Below are positions 1 through 10,116 of a stretch of DNA of 64,000 nucleotides, piece by piece. Origin of the DNA: Dysidea avara (taxonomy: Eukaryota > Porifera > Demospongiae > Dictyoceratida > Dysideidae); contig NC_089285.1 in assembly GCF_963678975.1 (NCBI RefSeq), forward strand, positions 3,756,531 through 3,820,530, given 5' to 3'. Under the pieces are notes generated by a model. That model worked only from the letters and a program-made list of their open reading frames with translations. It searched no databases and had not been told where the DNA came from. The position numbers and the translations under genes were made by a program. The stretch's first letter is position 1. Each line of letters begins with the position of its first letter.

Positions 1-201
1 CTGGAGCGATTTTCTTCAAATTTGGTATGTGGACTCCCCTACCTCGCCGGCATTTCTGTAGCAACTTTGGGTTTAATAGGATAAGGAATCACGGAGCTAC
101 AAGGGTGTTAAAATTGCGTTTACTTTCTTCCTGTAAATATACTCACGGTGTGGCGCGCCGGCTACTTGGGCCGCACGACATACTACCGTGTGTCTTGATC
201 C
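1..201 (-). repeat. Dispersed repeat, inverted copy of 51796-51995
   Basis: Reverse-complementing this stretch gives a sequence that lines up with 51796-51995 over its whole length, at roughly 85% identity by eye. The shared text runs from an ATCAAGACACA-like block through GTGAGTATAT and AGTTGCTACAG to GAAGAAAAT. The element family is not recognised and no terminal repeats are visible. Short ORFs here are incidental. Confidence 0.75.
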
Positions 202-303
202 ATTTTTGTCAAAAGACAAGGGTACACAAAAGGCTAAGCCTGTAAACGTGCTCCCCTTCACAAAAAGCACATACAAAACAACACACACACATGTACACTG
301 AAT

Positions 304-470
304 CGAGGGGTCCGACACCTGTTGAAATCACGTACGCTCTCTGCTGAAATCAGTTTTGAAATCAGAAATCAGTTGTTGAAATCAGAAATCAGTTAACAAA
401 ATCAGAAATCACACAATTGCCAAGAAATCACTATGAAATCACGTGAAATCACAATGAAATCATGATTTTC
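304..470 (+). repeat. Left terminus: TIR plus GAAATCA subterminal repeats
   Basis: The 16-bp TIR (304-319) is followed by about ten GAAATCA-type heptamers up to 470, several paired as GAAATCAGAAATCAG. They are candidate transposase-binding sites. They run in the same orientation as those at the right end instead of being mirrored. Confidence 0.7.
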
Positions 471-1290
471 ACTCTCTCTTTGCTCGCTCTTTCAGGTTGA
501 CATGATTATGTACTCACTTCTATACTTGTCGCAGATTTCCATACTTGTGATTATATGAGGATTCATTGGCCTTGACTCATGCAGTTGGGCTGCTATACTC
601 GGCTCTCGGTGAGCTAGCTATGCCGCTGCTCGACCAAGAGCTTGATGAGGTGCCCGTCTATAGCAAGACACTAGAATCCATACAACCCTCAAGCAGATCT
701 AGACAACTATTATACTTCCAGCATTGCTATTTCTAAACTTCCCACTACCATCACATGTATACCTTCCAACATTACTGAACTTTAACTGTAGCTAAAGCTG
801 TGATAACAATAACAATCATTGATTAGCCATCATACAGCTAGCTGTACATGGCTAGGTGCCAGACTAGGTGTAACAGGCAGGTGAACTTGACAAAAAAATC
901 TAGACTAGCTAATTTTAGCTGTTTGTGCATAGCTAAGTGATAAAGTCAATCAATCTTTTTGCAGATTCAACCGTAACAAGAATTAAGAAGGCGATTGCAC
1001 TATACCATAGCTACTGCAAGTTAATATGCAAAGGTGGATAAAAACTTGATCACTTCATCAGGAGAAATGCTTGCCTCCATGCATGGTATTTAGACTCATT
1101 ATAATAAATATCATGTACTTGTACAGCTACGTATTATACAGCTGGAATTATGTTGCTGTTATAAAGATTCTTTTATACAACCCATGCAGTAAAATAATGT
1201 TATAGTATTTATTGTGTGTTTGAATCATTTTATTCAAGTAAATAATATGACTATAGAATTATAATATAAGATACACGTATCCATCAAAAC
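471..1290. other. Noncoding 3' arm of the large transposon
   Basis: AT-rich sequence between the subterminal repeats and the stop codon of the protease gene. I see no reading frame, tandem repeat or RNA gene. It presumably holds the 3' UTR and poly(A) signals of the minus-strand genes; an AATAAT/ATAATA-rich stretch lies around 1230-1270. Confidence 0.5.
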
Positions 1291-2577
1291 TCAAGTCTTT
1301 TTACTGTTACACTGATTACAGTACCACGTTTCCCCTATCTCAGATAGATTTGAAATGCTCAAACATGCAGTATGATACCATTCATCACAATTGTCACAGC
1401 AGATCATATCCTCGCCACCACTATCTGGCAGTCTACAAACACAATAAATGTAGCATTTCTCTACACGAGCTATTGTAGCAGCCCTTTTCCGAGTATTTAT
1501 AGTTGGAAATAATGATATCTTGTTGTGCTTCAGAATTTCAGTCAAGTGTAAACGTAACTCTGCTGGATTATACACCACTGTTGTTGGGTCTTGGCCCAAT
1601 AGTAAGCTAGAAAGCATTGCTGTGGCATAAAGCCCACAATCCACGGAATTTGCTTGTCTTTGAACATTCATAATTGTAACATCAAAATACTTTTCCTTGG
1701 ATTGAATTAACATTGCAATAGTTTTCAGAGTATCTTTGCTGGCAGATGTAAATATCGAATCATATAAACAAACATTACTACCTTCAACTTGTAGTAACGC
1801 CCAATGTGATCGATCAGGAATAAATAAAATTTGCAAAGATTGTGCAAAATCTCTTACATTCAACAAGGTTTTGTTGAGTATTAAAGTATTGTGTAATCCT
1901 CCAATTAGAGGAAATTGCATCTTTGCTACATTGTGAAATGCATTTATGTGATTGTCCTTCAGTTTACTCCCATTGAGTATCAGCTGTTTGTCTTTGCTGG
2001 TAAGCATGATTCTTCCACATATTGTCCATTGTAATTTCACTTCAGCATTAGATACAGGTATGTCGCCATCGTTTATAAGTATTGGAGAATTTCTACTGTT
2101 AGCAGATGTATGGTTATCGGCATGTTGGCTGTCCTGAAAAATGTTTTGAATAGTTAAAAGGGTACTTGAATTAAGAGTGAACTCTTCTGATGTTATCAGT
2201 TTCATGTTATCTGAATTGGTTTGGCTAATACCACTCTGGATTGTAGGAGAATCACCTAAATTTCCAAAGCATGCTGTGTTTGGTATAGTACACAAGTACA
2301 TCTTCATGGAAATGTGCATATGAGTAGTTTCATTAGAAAGAATAAATTTTTGTGGAAATTCATGATTTTCATTCATCAATGCAGTGTACCAGCTACACAG
2401 TACACCAATGTTTGGGTTCAAAACATCAGCAGTTAAGCCACGGTATTGTTTAGCACTTACTTTTTTTTCTCGATAGTATGAAAACTGAAGTATACGTCCA
2501 ATTTTCCATTCATTTGCAGCTGTTCTGAAGACACACATGTCACCGACAGTAACAGATGAGTTTACTATCGGATGCAT
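1291..2577 (-). CDS. Ulp1-like cysteine protease with C-terminal PHD finger
   Basis: A 428-residue open frame starting at a true ATG. Residues about 205-340 look like a C48 (Ulp1/SENP) peptidase: the catalytic His in HWALLQV, Asp in LYDSIF, and the Gln...Cys pair in NVQRQANSVDCGLYA. Residues about 378-425 form a PHD finger: CVC, then CCDNCDEWYHTAC, then WYCNQC, which supplies the usual Cys4-His-Cys3 ligands. Ulp1 proteases cut SUMO or SUMO-like tails, and PHD fingers often read histone H3 tails. Inferred role: processing the element's own products or acting on host SUMO/chromatin. The N-terminal 200 residues are unassigned. It lies downstream of the transposase module on the same strand and may have been translated as part of one protein or from its own message. 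Catalytic and zinc residues all look present. Confidence 0.8.
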   Translation of the reverse strand: MHPIVNSSVTVGDMCVFRTAANEWKIGRILQFSYYREKKVSAKQYRGLTADVLNPNIGVLCSWYTALMNENHEFPQKFILSNETTHMHISMKMYLCTIPNTACFGNLGDSPTIQSGISQTNSDNMKLITSEEFTLNSSTLLTIQNIFQDSQHADNHTSANSRNSPILINDGDIPVSNAEVKLQWTICGRIMLTSKDKQLILNGSKLKDNHINAFHNVAKMQFPLIGGLHNTLILNKTLLNVRDFAQSLQILFIPDRSHWALLQVEGSNVCLYDSIFTSASKDTLKTIAMLIQSKEKYFDVTIMNVQRQANSVDCGLYATAMLSSLLLGQDPTTVVYNPAELRLHLTEILKHNKISLFPTINTRKRAATIARVEKCYIYCVCRLPDSGGEDMICCDNCDEWYHTACLSISNLSEIGETWYCNQCNSKKT

Positions 2578-2605
2578 TACGGAAGGGAGTTGGGTCTTTG
2601 CTGGT

Positions 2606-3070
2606 TTAGAATTTGTACAGAAGCTGTTTGCTTCTCACACGAAGCAGACGGTCACTAGAAACCCGTTCAGTTTCTTGAAGTAGCCAAACTGCTGTGGTCT
2701 TATGAATATATACACTCTTGTCACCACTGCATACTTCCACAAAACGAGAGTGCTTTACTTTAGATGGGTGTTTTGTGGAGGAAGTTGACTGCATTTCATA
2801 TACTGGTAGTCCACTGGCTTCTATTTTTTTAAACGACGCAGAGTGCAAAGCATTCAAATATTCAGCAGTGTTACCATCAATGATTTTGGCTTTGGAAAGT
2901 TTGAGAATTCCAGATGCTACTTCTCTTGAATCTTCAGGAGATGGTTCCTCCTCTGGCACAGCTGACTCAGAGACTTCTTCTTCGTGATCATCATTCTCTT
3001 CTTTTACTAACTCATTCTCTTTCAGAAAAAATACTGGCTGAAGCGTTAGATAATACTGGCCACTTATCAT
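2606..3070 (-). pseudogene. C-terminal module of the DDE-like transposase
   Basis: A 154-residue frame with an acidic N-terminal half (EENDDHEEEVSESAVPEEE) and a basic end containing VWLLQETERVSSDRLLRVR. I recall a similar VWLL...SSDRL.RVR block at the C-terminus of cnidarian and other invertebrate transposase-like proteins; no search was run. It is out of frame with the core ORF upstream (3125-4446), although sequence between them stays codable in another frame. A small indel near 3190-3230 probably separates one ancestral protein. The start Met is probably internal. Confidence 0.55.
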
Positions 3071-3124
3071 TAGCTTTCAGTAGCTGTGACATTCCTAATT
3101 CGTCAATACTTTTCTTAGCATCAT

Positions 3125-4446
3125 CTAACGCTTTGTCAACAGATTTTGAAATGTCTTCAAGTGAGATAGAAGCAACATTGTGATACACGTGTTTGAGTAT
3201 CCTTCTTTTCTTTTGTGAGACTCAGGATATCTAATTTCTGTTTCTTCTGACTCAGATTCCAGGATCCCTTGAACATGTAGTCTGTGGAGCCTTTGTAACA
3301 ACCCTAACATTCCAAAGTTAATGACAGTAGAAAACACGCTGTTCATGCTCCTAGCGTAACGAAATACTTTCTCACAGCACTGTGATCCTAGAATCCATGG
3401 GAGAAAACTATTACTGTCTGATGCATAGACAGCTTGCAATGACAGGATGTACACAATTAGTGAGTGAGCATTCAGTTCCACACATGTGTAGGTATTGCAG
3501 GTGATGAAATTATCAGAAAGATTGTACTCTGGGCAGAGCAATACCCACTGACGCCAGTACCGTAAAAAAAAACACAATACCATGCCTTCTCTACTCTTAC
3601 CAAACATTCTAGGCTCTTGTCTAAAAATGTGTCTAATTGACTTCATTATTTTCAAATATACAACAGTACCTTTGGCATCTGGGATACTCATCAATATTTC
3701 CATGACAGAATTACTGGTCATTCTTGTGACGGCTTCATAGTTCTGTTTATCTTTATGATTAACATCTCTTTCTCGCAAACCATGTTGGTCTTTCGAAAAC
3801 GCACTTTGTACAATTCGTAAATGGTGATTTCCAGCAGCAAATTTACCTAATGGCAAAACAATTGATGGTCTTAGCAATCTTGATTTAAGCTTAACAGCAA
3901 CGTGAACTGGATCTTGTATAAATGCTATTGATGTTGGTCGTTTCAAAAGAAACCAAGAACTCCAGGTTGATGGTATTTCAATTGTGTTAGCAGCTGGAGA
4001 CATTCTGGACAGGGATCCTGGGGAGGAAGACAGTAATTGTGTGGACACTTGCATTGCTTTCAGTTCCTTTGAATCTCCATCTGCACCAATGCTTAGGAGA
4101 TGAATACCTCGGCTTTTGAGTTCACTGTTAAGGTAATTCCATCTTTTTAGCACTAGTTCAGCACTGAATCTATTATCCGTTCCAATGCAAGACAAACAAA
4201 ATGCTGGGACTTTGTCTGTAAGTGGTTTCACCATATAAACAAATGCATATTTCGCTACACTTGAAACACTGAAAAACTCTTGCATAGACTCAAAATCAGT
4301 AGCAATGAAGGCATCACTTTGAGGTAAACCATTATCACAGCAGGGTAAAACAAAGCCAACAAGTTTATCAGATTCTACATTGTACTGCACTTTTTTGATG
4401 ACCCGAGTAGCATCTTCACCAATACTTACTATCTTGGGGCATTTAA
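3125..4446 (-). pseudogene. DDE-like transposase core, 3' part, interrupted by piggyBac
   Basis: Element-derived coding starts at the TTAA (4443-4446); residues further upstream in this open frame come from the piggyBac end. Candidate catalytic sites are LSIGADGDSKELKAM (first Asp), FIQDPVHVAVKLKSRL, which resembles the D-P-x-H-x-x-K motif of P/Kolobok transposases, and GSQCCEKVFRYARS as a possible Glu helix. The middle is rich in W and R, typical of RNase H-fold transposases. Its 5' half lies at 9631-10000, beyond the nested element. The last ~30 residues are in a shifted frame relative to the next module. The family assignment is inference; the split by insertion is directly visible. Confidence 0.65.
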
Positions 4447-4478
4447 CCCTTCGAGGACCAAAGTCCAATATATTGGAC
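4447..4478 (+). repeat. piggyBac left end: 13-bp TIR and 19-bp internal repeat
   Basis: The TIR CCCTTCGAGGACC (4447-4459) is followed with no spacer by AAAGTCCAATATATTGGAC (4460-4478). Its inner 16 bp form a perfect palindrome. Confidence 0.88.
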
Positions 4479-5369
4479 GTGAACATAAAAAACCGAGCGA
4501 ATTTACGTAAAAGCCGCGTGGGAAGCACTCACTTCGGACCCATGTATTTCTTTATACAAAGCGTCTACCCGTCCGCTTTTTACATCAAACAAGCCTCTAA
4601 TCATTCCTCTATAAAACTATACAGCATTTATGTACCTTTCGTAACGATGCGTATTTCGTTTCGCAGGTTGAAAGGAAGCAGTACAGAACTCGCGTAACTC
4701 CACGAAGGAAGCAGCTTGACCCCTAGAAGCTGAAGCACAACTCCACCACTACAGGCGCTGCTGGGCATTCAGCGGTGTTGTACATTAGCATTGATATACT
4801 CAGTATAAAATCCGTCCGAACATTTACCAGAATTTTTCATGTTAAATATTTTATATTTCCGATAATTACACAATAATTTAAATACAATTTATGACAAATT
4901 CAGTTATATATACAGCAATAATGTAATAATAGGTGTGGTTGGTGATTGTATTAGTAATTCACAATACTTCAAATAACTGGAATGACATTGACATCACAAT
5001 TTATCTAAAATACTCATCCTGAAACTGTTATTTATCTTCAGCAGAAAACGGTTCAATCATTTACAGCGAATGTCACACATCTTCATTTCTTGCATTTAAT
5101 ATCAAAGTCATTCTTCCCGGGCTAGATGTAATGCCCTTTCCTACCACCCCCAGCACAGAATGGCATAAGTGCTGGACCAAACTGAAAAAGTCAATAACTT
5201 GAAGCTACTCTTGCCAGAGGCAACATAGAGGGATGGATGACTCAATGGTGCGGACAACAAACTATCCATGATACACATACAACACTGCCAAGAGCCCAGT
5301 AGCACTCCTTGTAGCACTTCTGTGCTCCTGGTGGTAAACAAAGTAATACACAACAGACACAACTATCCA
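4479..5369. other. Noncoding left arm of piggyBac
   Basis: AT-rich, no credible gene. ORFs on either strand are short and unlike any family I know. From about 5220 the sequence starts to show the CATCCATGATCCATGTAG motif of the tandem array that follows. Confidence 0.5.
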
Positions 5370-6142
5370 TGATCCATGTAGAATGGAATGGACAAAGAAT
5401 TAAATCTCACACAACTGTATATTCATGATCACATGGAGTGCAATCATGAGCACACAAGCACACCTTGTGGTGCTCATGTGCTCTGCACACAATACGCAAG
5501 TGCATAAGCACCCCTTGTGGTGCCTATGCACTTCTGGTGGTAAATAAAATAGCACAACACTACACACAACTATCCACGATCCATGTAAAATGGTAGACAG
5601 AAATACAATCTATTGTCCGTGATCCATGTGGAATAGAATTATGAGCACACAAGCACACCTTGTGGTGCTCATGTGCTCTACACACAATACGAAAGTGCAT
5701 AAGCACCCCTTGTGGTGCCTATGCACTTCTGGTGGTAAATAAAATAACACAGACTAAACCACAGATCCACGTACAGTGGTATGGACAGATAATAAAATAA
5801 CACACACGCATCCATGATCCACGTAGAGTGGTACGGACAGACACACACCACACACAACTATACACATCCATGATCCAGGTAGAGTGGTATGGACAGATAA
5901 CAAAATAACACACACCACACACATCATGATTCACGTAGAGTGGTACAGATAGATAATAAAAGAATGTGCACCACACACATCCAAGATCCATGTAGAGTGG
6001 TATAGACAGAAAATAAAATGACATACCACACACAACTATGCACATCTATGATCTATGTAGAGTGGTATGGGTAGATAATAAAATAATGCACACCACGCAC
6101 ATCCGTGATCCACGTAGAGTGGTACGGACAGATAATAAAATC

Positions 6143-6173
<31 letters not shown>

Positions 6174-6425
6174 ACAAAAGCACATCCATGATCCACGTAG
6201 AATGGTACGGACAGATAATAAAATGACACACATCACACACATCCATGATTCACGTATAGTGGTACAGATAGATAATAAAAGAATGTGCACCACACACATC
6301 CAAGATCCATGTAGAGTGGTATAGACAGATAACAAAATAATGCACACCACACATATCCATGATCCACGTAGAGTGGTAGACAGATAATAAAATAACACAC
6401 ACTACACATAAATAGACATGATCAA
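5370..6425. repeat. Tandem repeat array inside piggyBac
   Basis: A degenerate unit of about 55-65 bp, ATCCATGATCCACGTAGAGT followed by GGTACGGACAGATAATAAAA and a CA-rich spacer, repeats roughly 12-15 times. Two longer variants (about 5440-5560 and 5635-5755) contain near-palindromic AGCAC...GTGCT segments. A (CA)n tract lies at about 6145-6172. All ORFs across this stretch are by-products of the repeat. Confidence 0.8.
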
Positions 6426-6439
6426 CATGTAACAGTATT

Positions 6440-6632
6440 TTTTCCCACCTTTCGCTCTCCCCGGCCCTCTGCTGTCCCCTTCCCTTGCCATCCCCCTCAT
6501 CCTCTTTCCCTCTCGCTTTCAATGCCATGTCCCCTTCCTTTCTCCCTTCGTTCCTATCCCATCCCCCCCCCCTTCCCTGCCCCCCCCCCTTCCCTGCCCT
6601 CCCCCCATCCCTTCCCTCCCCCCAAATAAATC
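6440..6632 (+). repeat. Pyrimidine-rich tract
   Basis: C/T-rich low-complexity sequence with several runs of 7-9 C, just beyond the transposase stop codon. It could form triplex or i-motif structure, but no function is shown. Confidence 0.6.
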
Positions 6633-6666
6633 ACACTACCCACCTATCTATAACTTACCAACTTAC

Positions 6667-9424
6667 CTAGGAGTGAAACACGCCATAACACGGATAGATA
6701 CACAAGGGAACACCACATTCTTCACATCCAAAAAGAGTTTGATGTTTTTTAGTTGGGGTAGTACACACCTTGCATCGTCGTGGCTTATCATACTTACAAG
6801 GAACATGCTTGGTGTAACGCGACTCACTCTCGGGCATAATTGGTTGTCTACCTGCTACCTTACGCGATGAATGTTTTTTAATTAACTGCCCTGCTAACTG
6901 TAGGACAAAACTAAGTTGGGTTTGATACACTGGTTTCTTTTTTTTGCCAATGGAACGTGTTGGTAGGTGATTAGGGCTCTCACATTGCAGTATGTATGCA
7001 TTTACTACACATGTATCTACTAAGAACCAAAATAGGCGCATGTACCACTTGTTCTTAGACTTCCGTGAGCAACTGTACAGCCTACGCATAGCATCAGCCA
7101 TGTCTACTCCCCCCATGTACTTGTTATATAAACTGACTGCTTGTGGGCAATCTAAAGTCTTCCTGGTCCCATCCTTCTGTTTCCTAGATACTGTGGTAAC
7201 TTCTCTAGGGTGTGTAATGTTGTTTACAAAATACACAGGCTTCTTATCTATCCAGCAAAAGCAGTGAACAGGGTAAACAGGTTCCTCACTCTCACTAGGG
7301 CTAAAATGACTATTGGATGCTGCATCTGATGACACATCATCCACAGGATCACTATTAGCCAGGGCATCCCTTTCATTAGAACAGACCATGGAGGGGCTAT
7401 CTTCTCGTACTAATATAAATTCTACGTTTGAGACATCCTTCCCCTTACATAAAGATTTAACTTGGTTTTCGTTAAATTGCGTGAACCCGGCTCTTATTTT
7501 CTTAACTGTGCCAATGCAGTAGGTTTTTTCTTTTTCTAACCGGGCAGCTAATTGAGGACAGGTAAAAAAATTATCACAATAAATGTGATACCCTTTATTA
7601 AAAACATGCTGTGTCACATCTTTTGTAGCCCTAATTCCCAGGTCCTTCTCACGTGAATCAGTTGCTCCCAGGTAAACCTGAAAGTCACAGGTAAACCCAT
7701 TGTGAGAGTCACACCTACACCACACCTTGTACCCCCGCTTAATAGGCTTCTTTGGCATGTACTGTTTTAAGGATGAACGGCCCTTAAATTTCATCATTGC
7801 TTCATCAACAGCATTTTCCCTATGTGGTACATACAAGGTCCGACATTTGTCCAAAACATTTCTGATGACTGGTCTCACTTTATGGGCTCTATCATGTCCT
7901 ATCTCACCACGTGGAATTGCTTCATGGTTGTTATTGAAATGGAGTTCCCTCAAAATATTCTTAAACCGGGTTCTTGGAAACTTTTCTACAATATTAGGGG
8001 TACCTAGATAGTAATTTGTAGACCAATAATTTTCTAATGCAGGTAAGGTATGTAGACCCATCATAATCATAGTTCCCAAAAATGATTGAAACTCAGGTAC
8101 AGTCAAACTTTCCCATTCTTTATTGCGGTTCTCCCTAGTGGTAGCATAGCGGTTTGTCTCTATTACTATTTCCTCCATAAGGTCTAGGTCAAACATTTGC
8201 AAGAAAAAATCTAATGCTTTGGCTGACGCAGGTAGAGGTTTAGTTGGTCCAACAGTTTCAGTAAAGGGATGCTTTGGCGGAAAGTTAATAACAGTCGGTG
8301 TATCCATACTGGGGCATCTAAGGGGCAAAGGTGCACGTCTTTTCTGTTTTGTCCCTGATGGCTGTACAGTGGGAGTAGTAGGGGTAGGACTGTCCAATGC
8401 ACGGGAAGTAGAGCTATCAAAACTATTTCTCCCTCTTCCTGCTCTACCCCTTCCCCTTGGTACTCTTACTCTACTAGGGATCCTCACTCTAGCACCTCGG
8501 CCTCTTCCCCTCCCTCCTAGTCTTGGTTCTTGGTCTCGACAAATCGGTTCTTGACAACTTGGTCCCATGGCTCCCCGACCTCTTCCCTCCTTTCTCAGTG
8601 GTGCTCTCACTCCCCTTCCTCGTACAGATACTACACTACTGTTCGGATGTTCTAGTGTCACATTTCTATCAGGAGAAACAGATCTATGGGGAGAATCAGA
8701 TCTCACAGGAGAATCTGATCTCTGTGGCCAATCAAATAAGTCTGGTGAAACTGATCTGGAAATTGCCCCAGGAGAAGCAGAGCCAGGCCTAGGGGAAACA
8801 CATCTATGGGGTCCAGGAAGAGAATCAAATTCAGGCCTAGGAGAAACAGACCTAGAGGTATCGTGAGAAGGCCTAGGAGAAAGAGAACGACGATGCAAGG
8901 GGGCCGCTACCAACCTCCTTTTCTTACGGGCTTGCAATGGTGTAGGGCTAACTAACCTATGTGCTGCAGTTGGCACAGTGGAGTTTCCACGCTTTCTATC
9001 CGCAATTTTATGGCACATTTCACTCCATTCTTCATCCGCCGATTCTCCGCCATCATCGAGATCATCATCATCATCGTCTTCGCCATCCCGCTCGCCTTCC
9101 ACGTAGTTCTGGTAGTTGCTAGGGTCATCCTAGAGGAAGAAAAAGAGCAGCAGTAAACAGATAAGCTCGCTCGCTTTGCCAGACATAAAGCAACAATGGC
9201 GAATTCTCTTTTATTTATGATCACGAGAAACTAACTCGCATGGTAACAAAAACAGTCTAAATTCCTAGTCAGGAGTGATGGAAACAAACCTGATAGAGAT
9301 CCAACATGTCTGCTTGAAGTGTTGTGTCCTCTGGATAGTCTTCTCCTTCTTCCGAAGAGTACCCATCCGATTCATTGTAATCAGAATCATCCAAAATTTG
9401 GTCCAAAGCGGTGGTAGGTTCCAT
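6667..9424 (-). CDS. piggyBac transposase, two exons
   Basis: The main exon ends at a stop at 6667. The long open frame has only a GTG at its apparent start (9102). I propose an upstream exon, 9424-9290, beginning at a true ATG (MEPTTALDQILDDSDYNESD) and ending CAG|GT; a 160-nt GT-AG intron (9130-9289); and exon 2 from 9129 (DDPSNYQNYVEGERD). Both joins are phase 0, giving about 865 residues. The N-terminal third is acidic, then carries repeated RSVSP-type and RGRGRG motifs, likely disordered. The DDE_Tnp_1_7 core shows the three conserved aspartates in VDEAMMKFKG, YCDNFFT and GGVDMADAMRR, and YMRLFWFLVD. A Cys-rich zinc finger (CKVC...CEECGVPLCIYPC) closes the protein, as in other piggyBacs. 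Excision and integration at TTAA is the family function. It looks intact. Confidence 0.88.
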
Positions 9425-9562
9425 AGCGAAAAGAAACTCGTACGACGATCTCTCTTATACCAAACAAAACGTCTTTGTCTGCTGAACGGCGTGGTGCAGT
9501 CCGTTTACTCATAGGATACTTCATACGCGAGATACATGGCTTTAAACGCATGCGTGTGTTAT

Positions 9563-9626
9563 GTCCAATATATTGGACTTTGGTCGATAACGTTTTTTTT
9601 TCCCGTTAAATACGGTCCTCGAAGGG
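9563..9626 (-). repeat. piggyBac right end: internal repeat, 32-bp spacer, TIR
   Basis: The TIR is at 9614-9626 and the 19-bp internal repeat (complement of AAAGTCCAATATATTGGAC) is at 9563-9581, separated by 32 bp including a T-run. The left end has no spacer, so the asymmetry typical of piggyBac ends is preserved. Confidence 0.87.
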
Positions 9627-9630
9627 TTAA

Positions 9631-10000
9631 AAGCAATCAAATGGTTAAGTAACTCATCAAATCTGAAAACTCCTTCATGGATTGGTTGGTAATCCTTAGC
9701 AACAAACCTTTGGACTGTCCGGAGACTAGGCAGTGCTTGTGGCATGTTGTTATGTATAAAGGTATATGCTCGTGATCCACAGTAAATGAAAAGTGAAGTT
9801 GCAAACTTTTTTAGTATTATATCATGCCTTACTTGTTGTGGTTGTTTGTTCAAATTCCTTTCAGCATTGGCAATCAACCTTTGGAATACAGCAGTAAAAG
9901 TTTCAGTAGATGGGCACTCTTCCATTACATCTGGATTGCATTCTATTAAGGATTTAACATTGTGCAAAATATCACAAAAATCTGTAATCTTGTTTTGAGC
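9631..10000 (-). pseudogene. DDE-like transposase, 5' part
   Basis: This frame runs toward the TTAA at 9627-9630 and is the missing front half of the core at 3125-4446: removing the nested element and one TTAA leaves a continuous frame across the junction (LLNHLIAF then KCPKIVSIG). It contains QQVRHDIILKKFATSLFIYC and LPSLRTVQRFVAKDYQPIHEG, the helical region before the first catalytic Asp. Upstream codons extend to at least 10090 in the same frame, so the Met at 9967 is not the original start. The gene is destroyed by the insertion. Confidence 0.7.
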
Positions 10001-10116
10001 TGGGTCACTTCCTGCCTTTAATAATGACAGCTTTTTCCGAGTTGGCCTAGACCAATCAGTGTGGGGTTTAACTGCTTTTGGACAATTAAATGATGCACCC
10101 CCTCCTATCTCATTGT

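Larger units (their letters stand above)
4447..9626 (-). mobile_element. piggyBac element, apparently complete
   Basis: It is bounded by TTAA duplications at 4443-4446 and 9627-9630. It has identical 13-bp TIRs (CCCTTCGAGGACC) and a 19-bp internal inverted repeat near each end, placed asymmetrically as in known piggyBacs. At 5180 bp it is longer than typical piggyBacs (2-3 kb), mainly because of a 2.2-kb noncoding left arm filled with satellite-like DNA. It encodes one transposase on the minus strand with all catalytic aspartates. Complete TIRs, exact TSD and an uninterrupted main exon suggest recent insertion, though I cannot measure activity. Confidence 0.92.

Noticed and set aside
5719-6528. 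Several hydrophobic ORFs in the piggyBac left arm
   Set aside because: They translate the 55-65-bp tandem repeat and the CA tract; frames overlap on both strands and show no family features.
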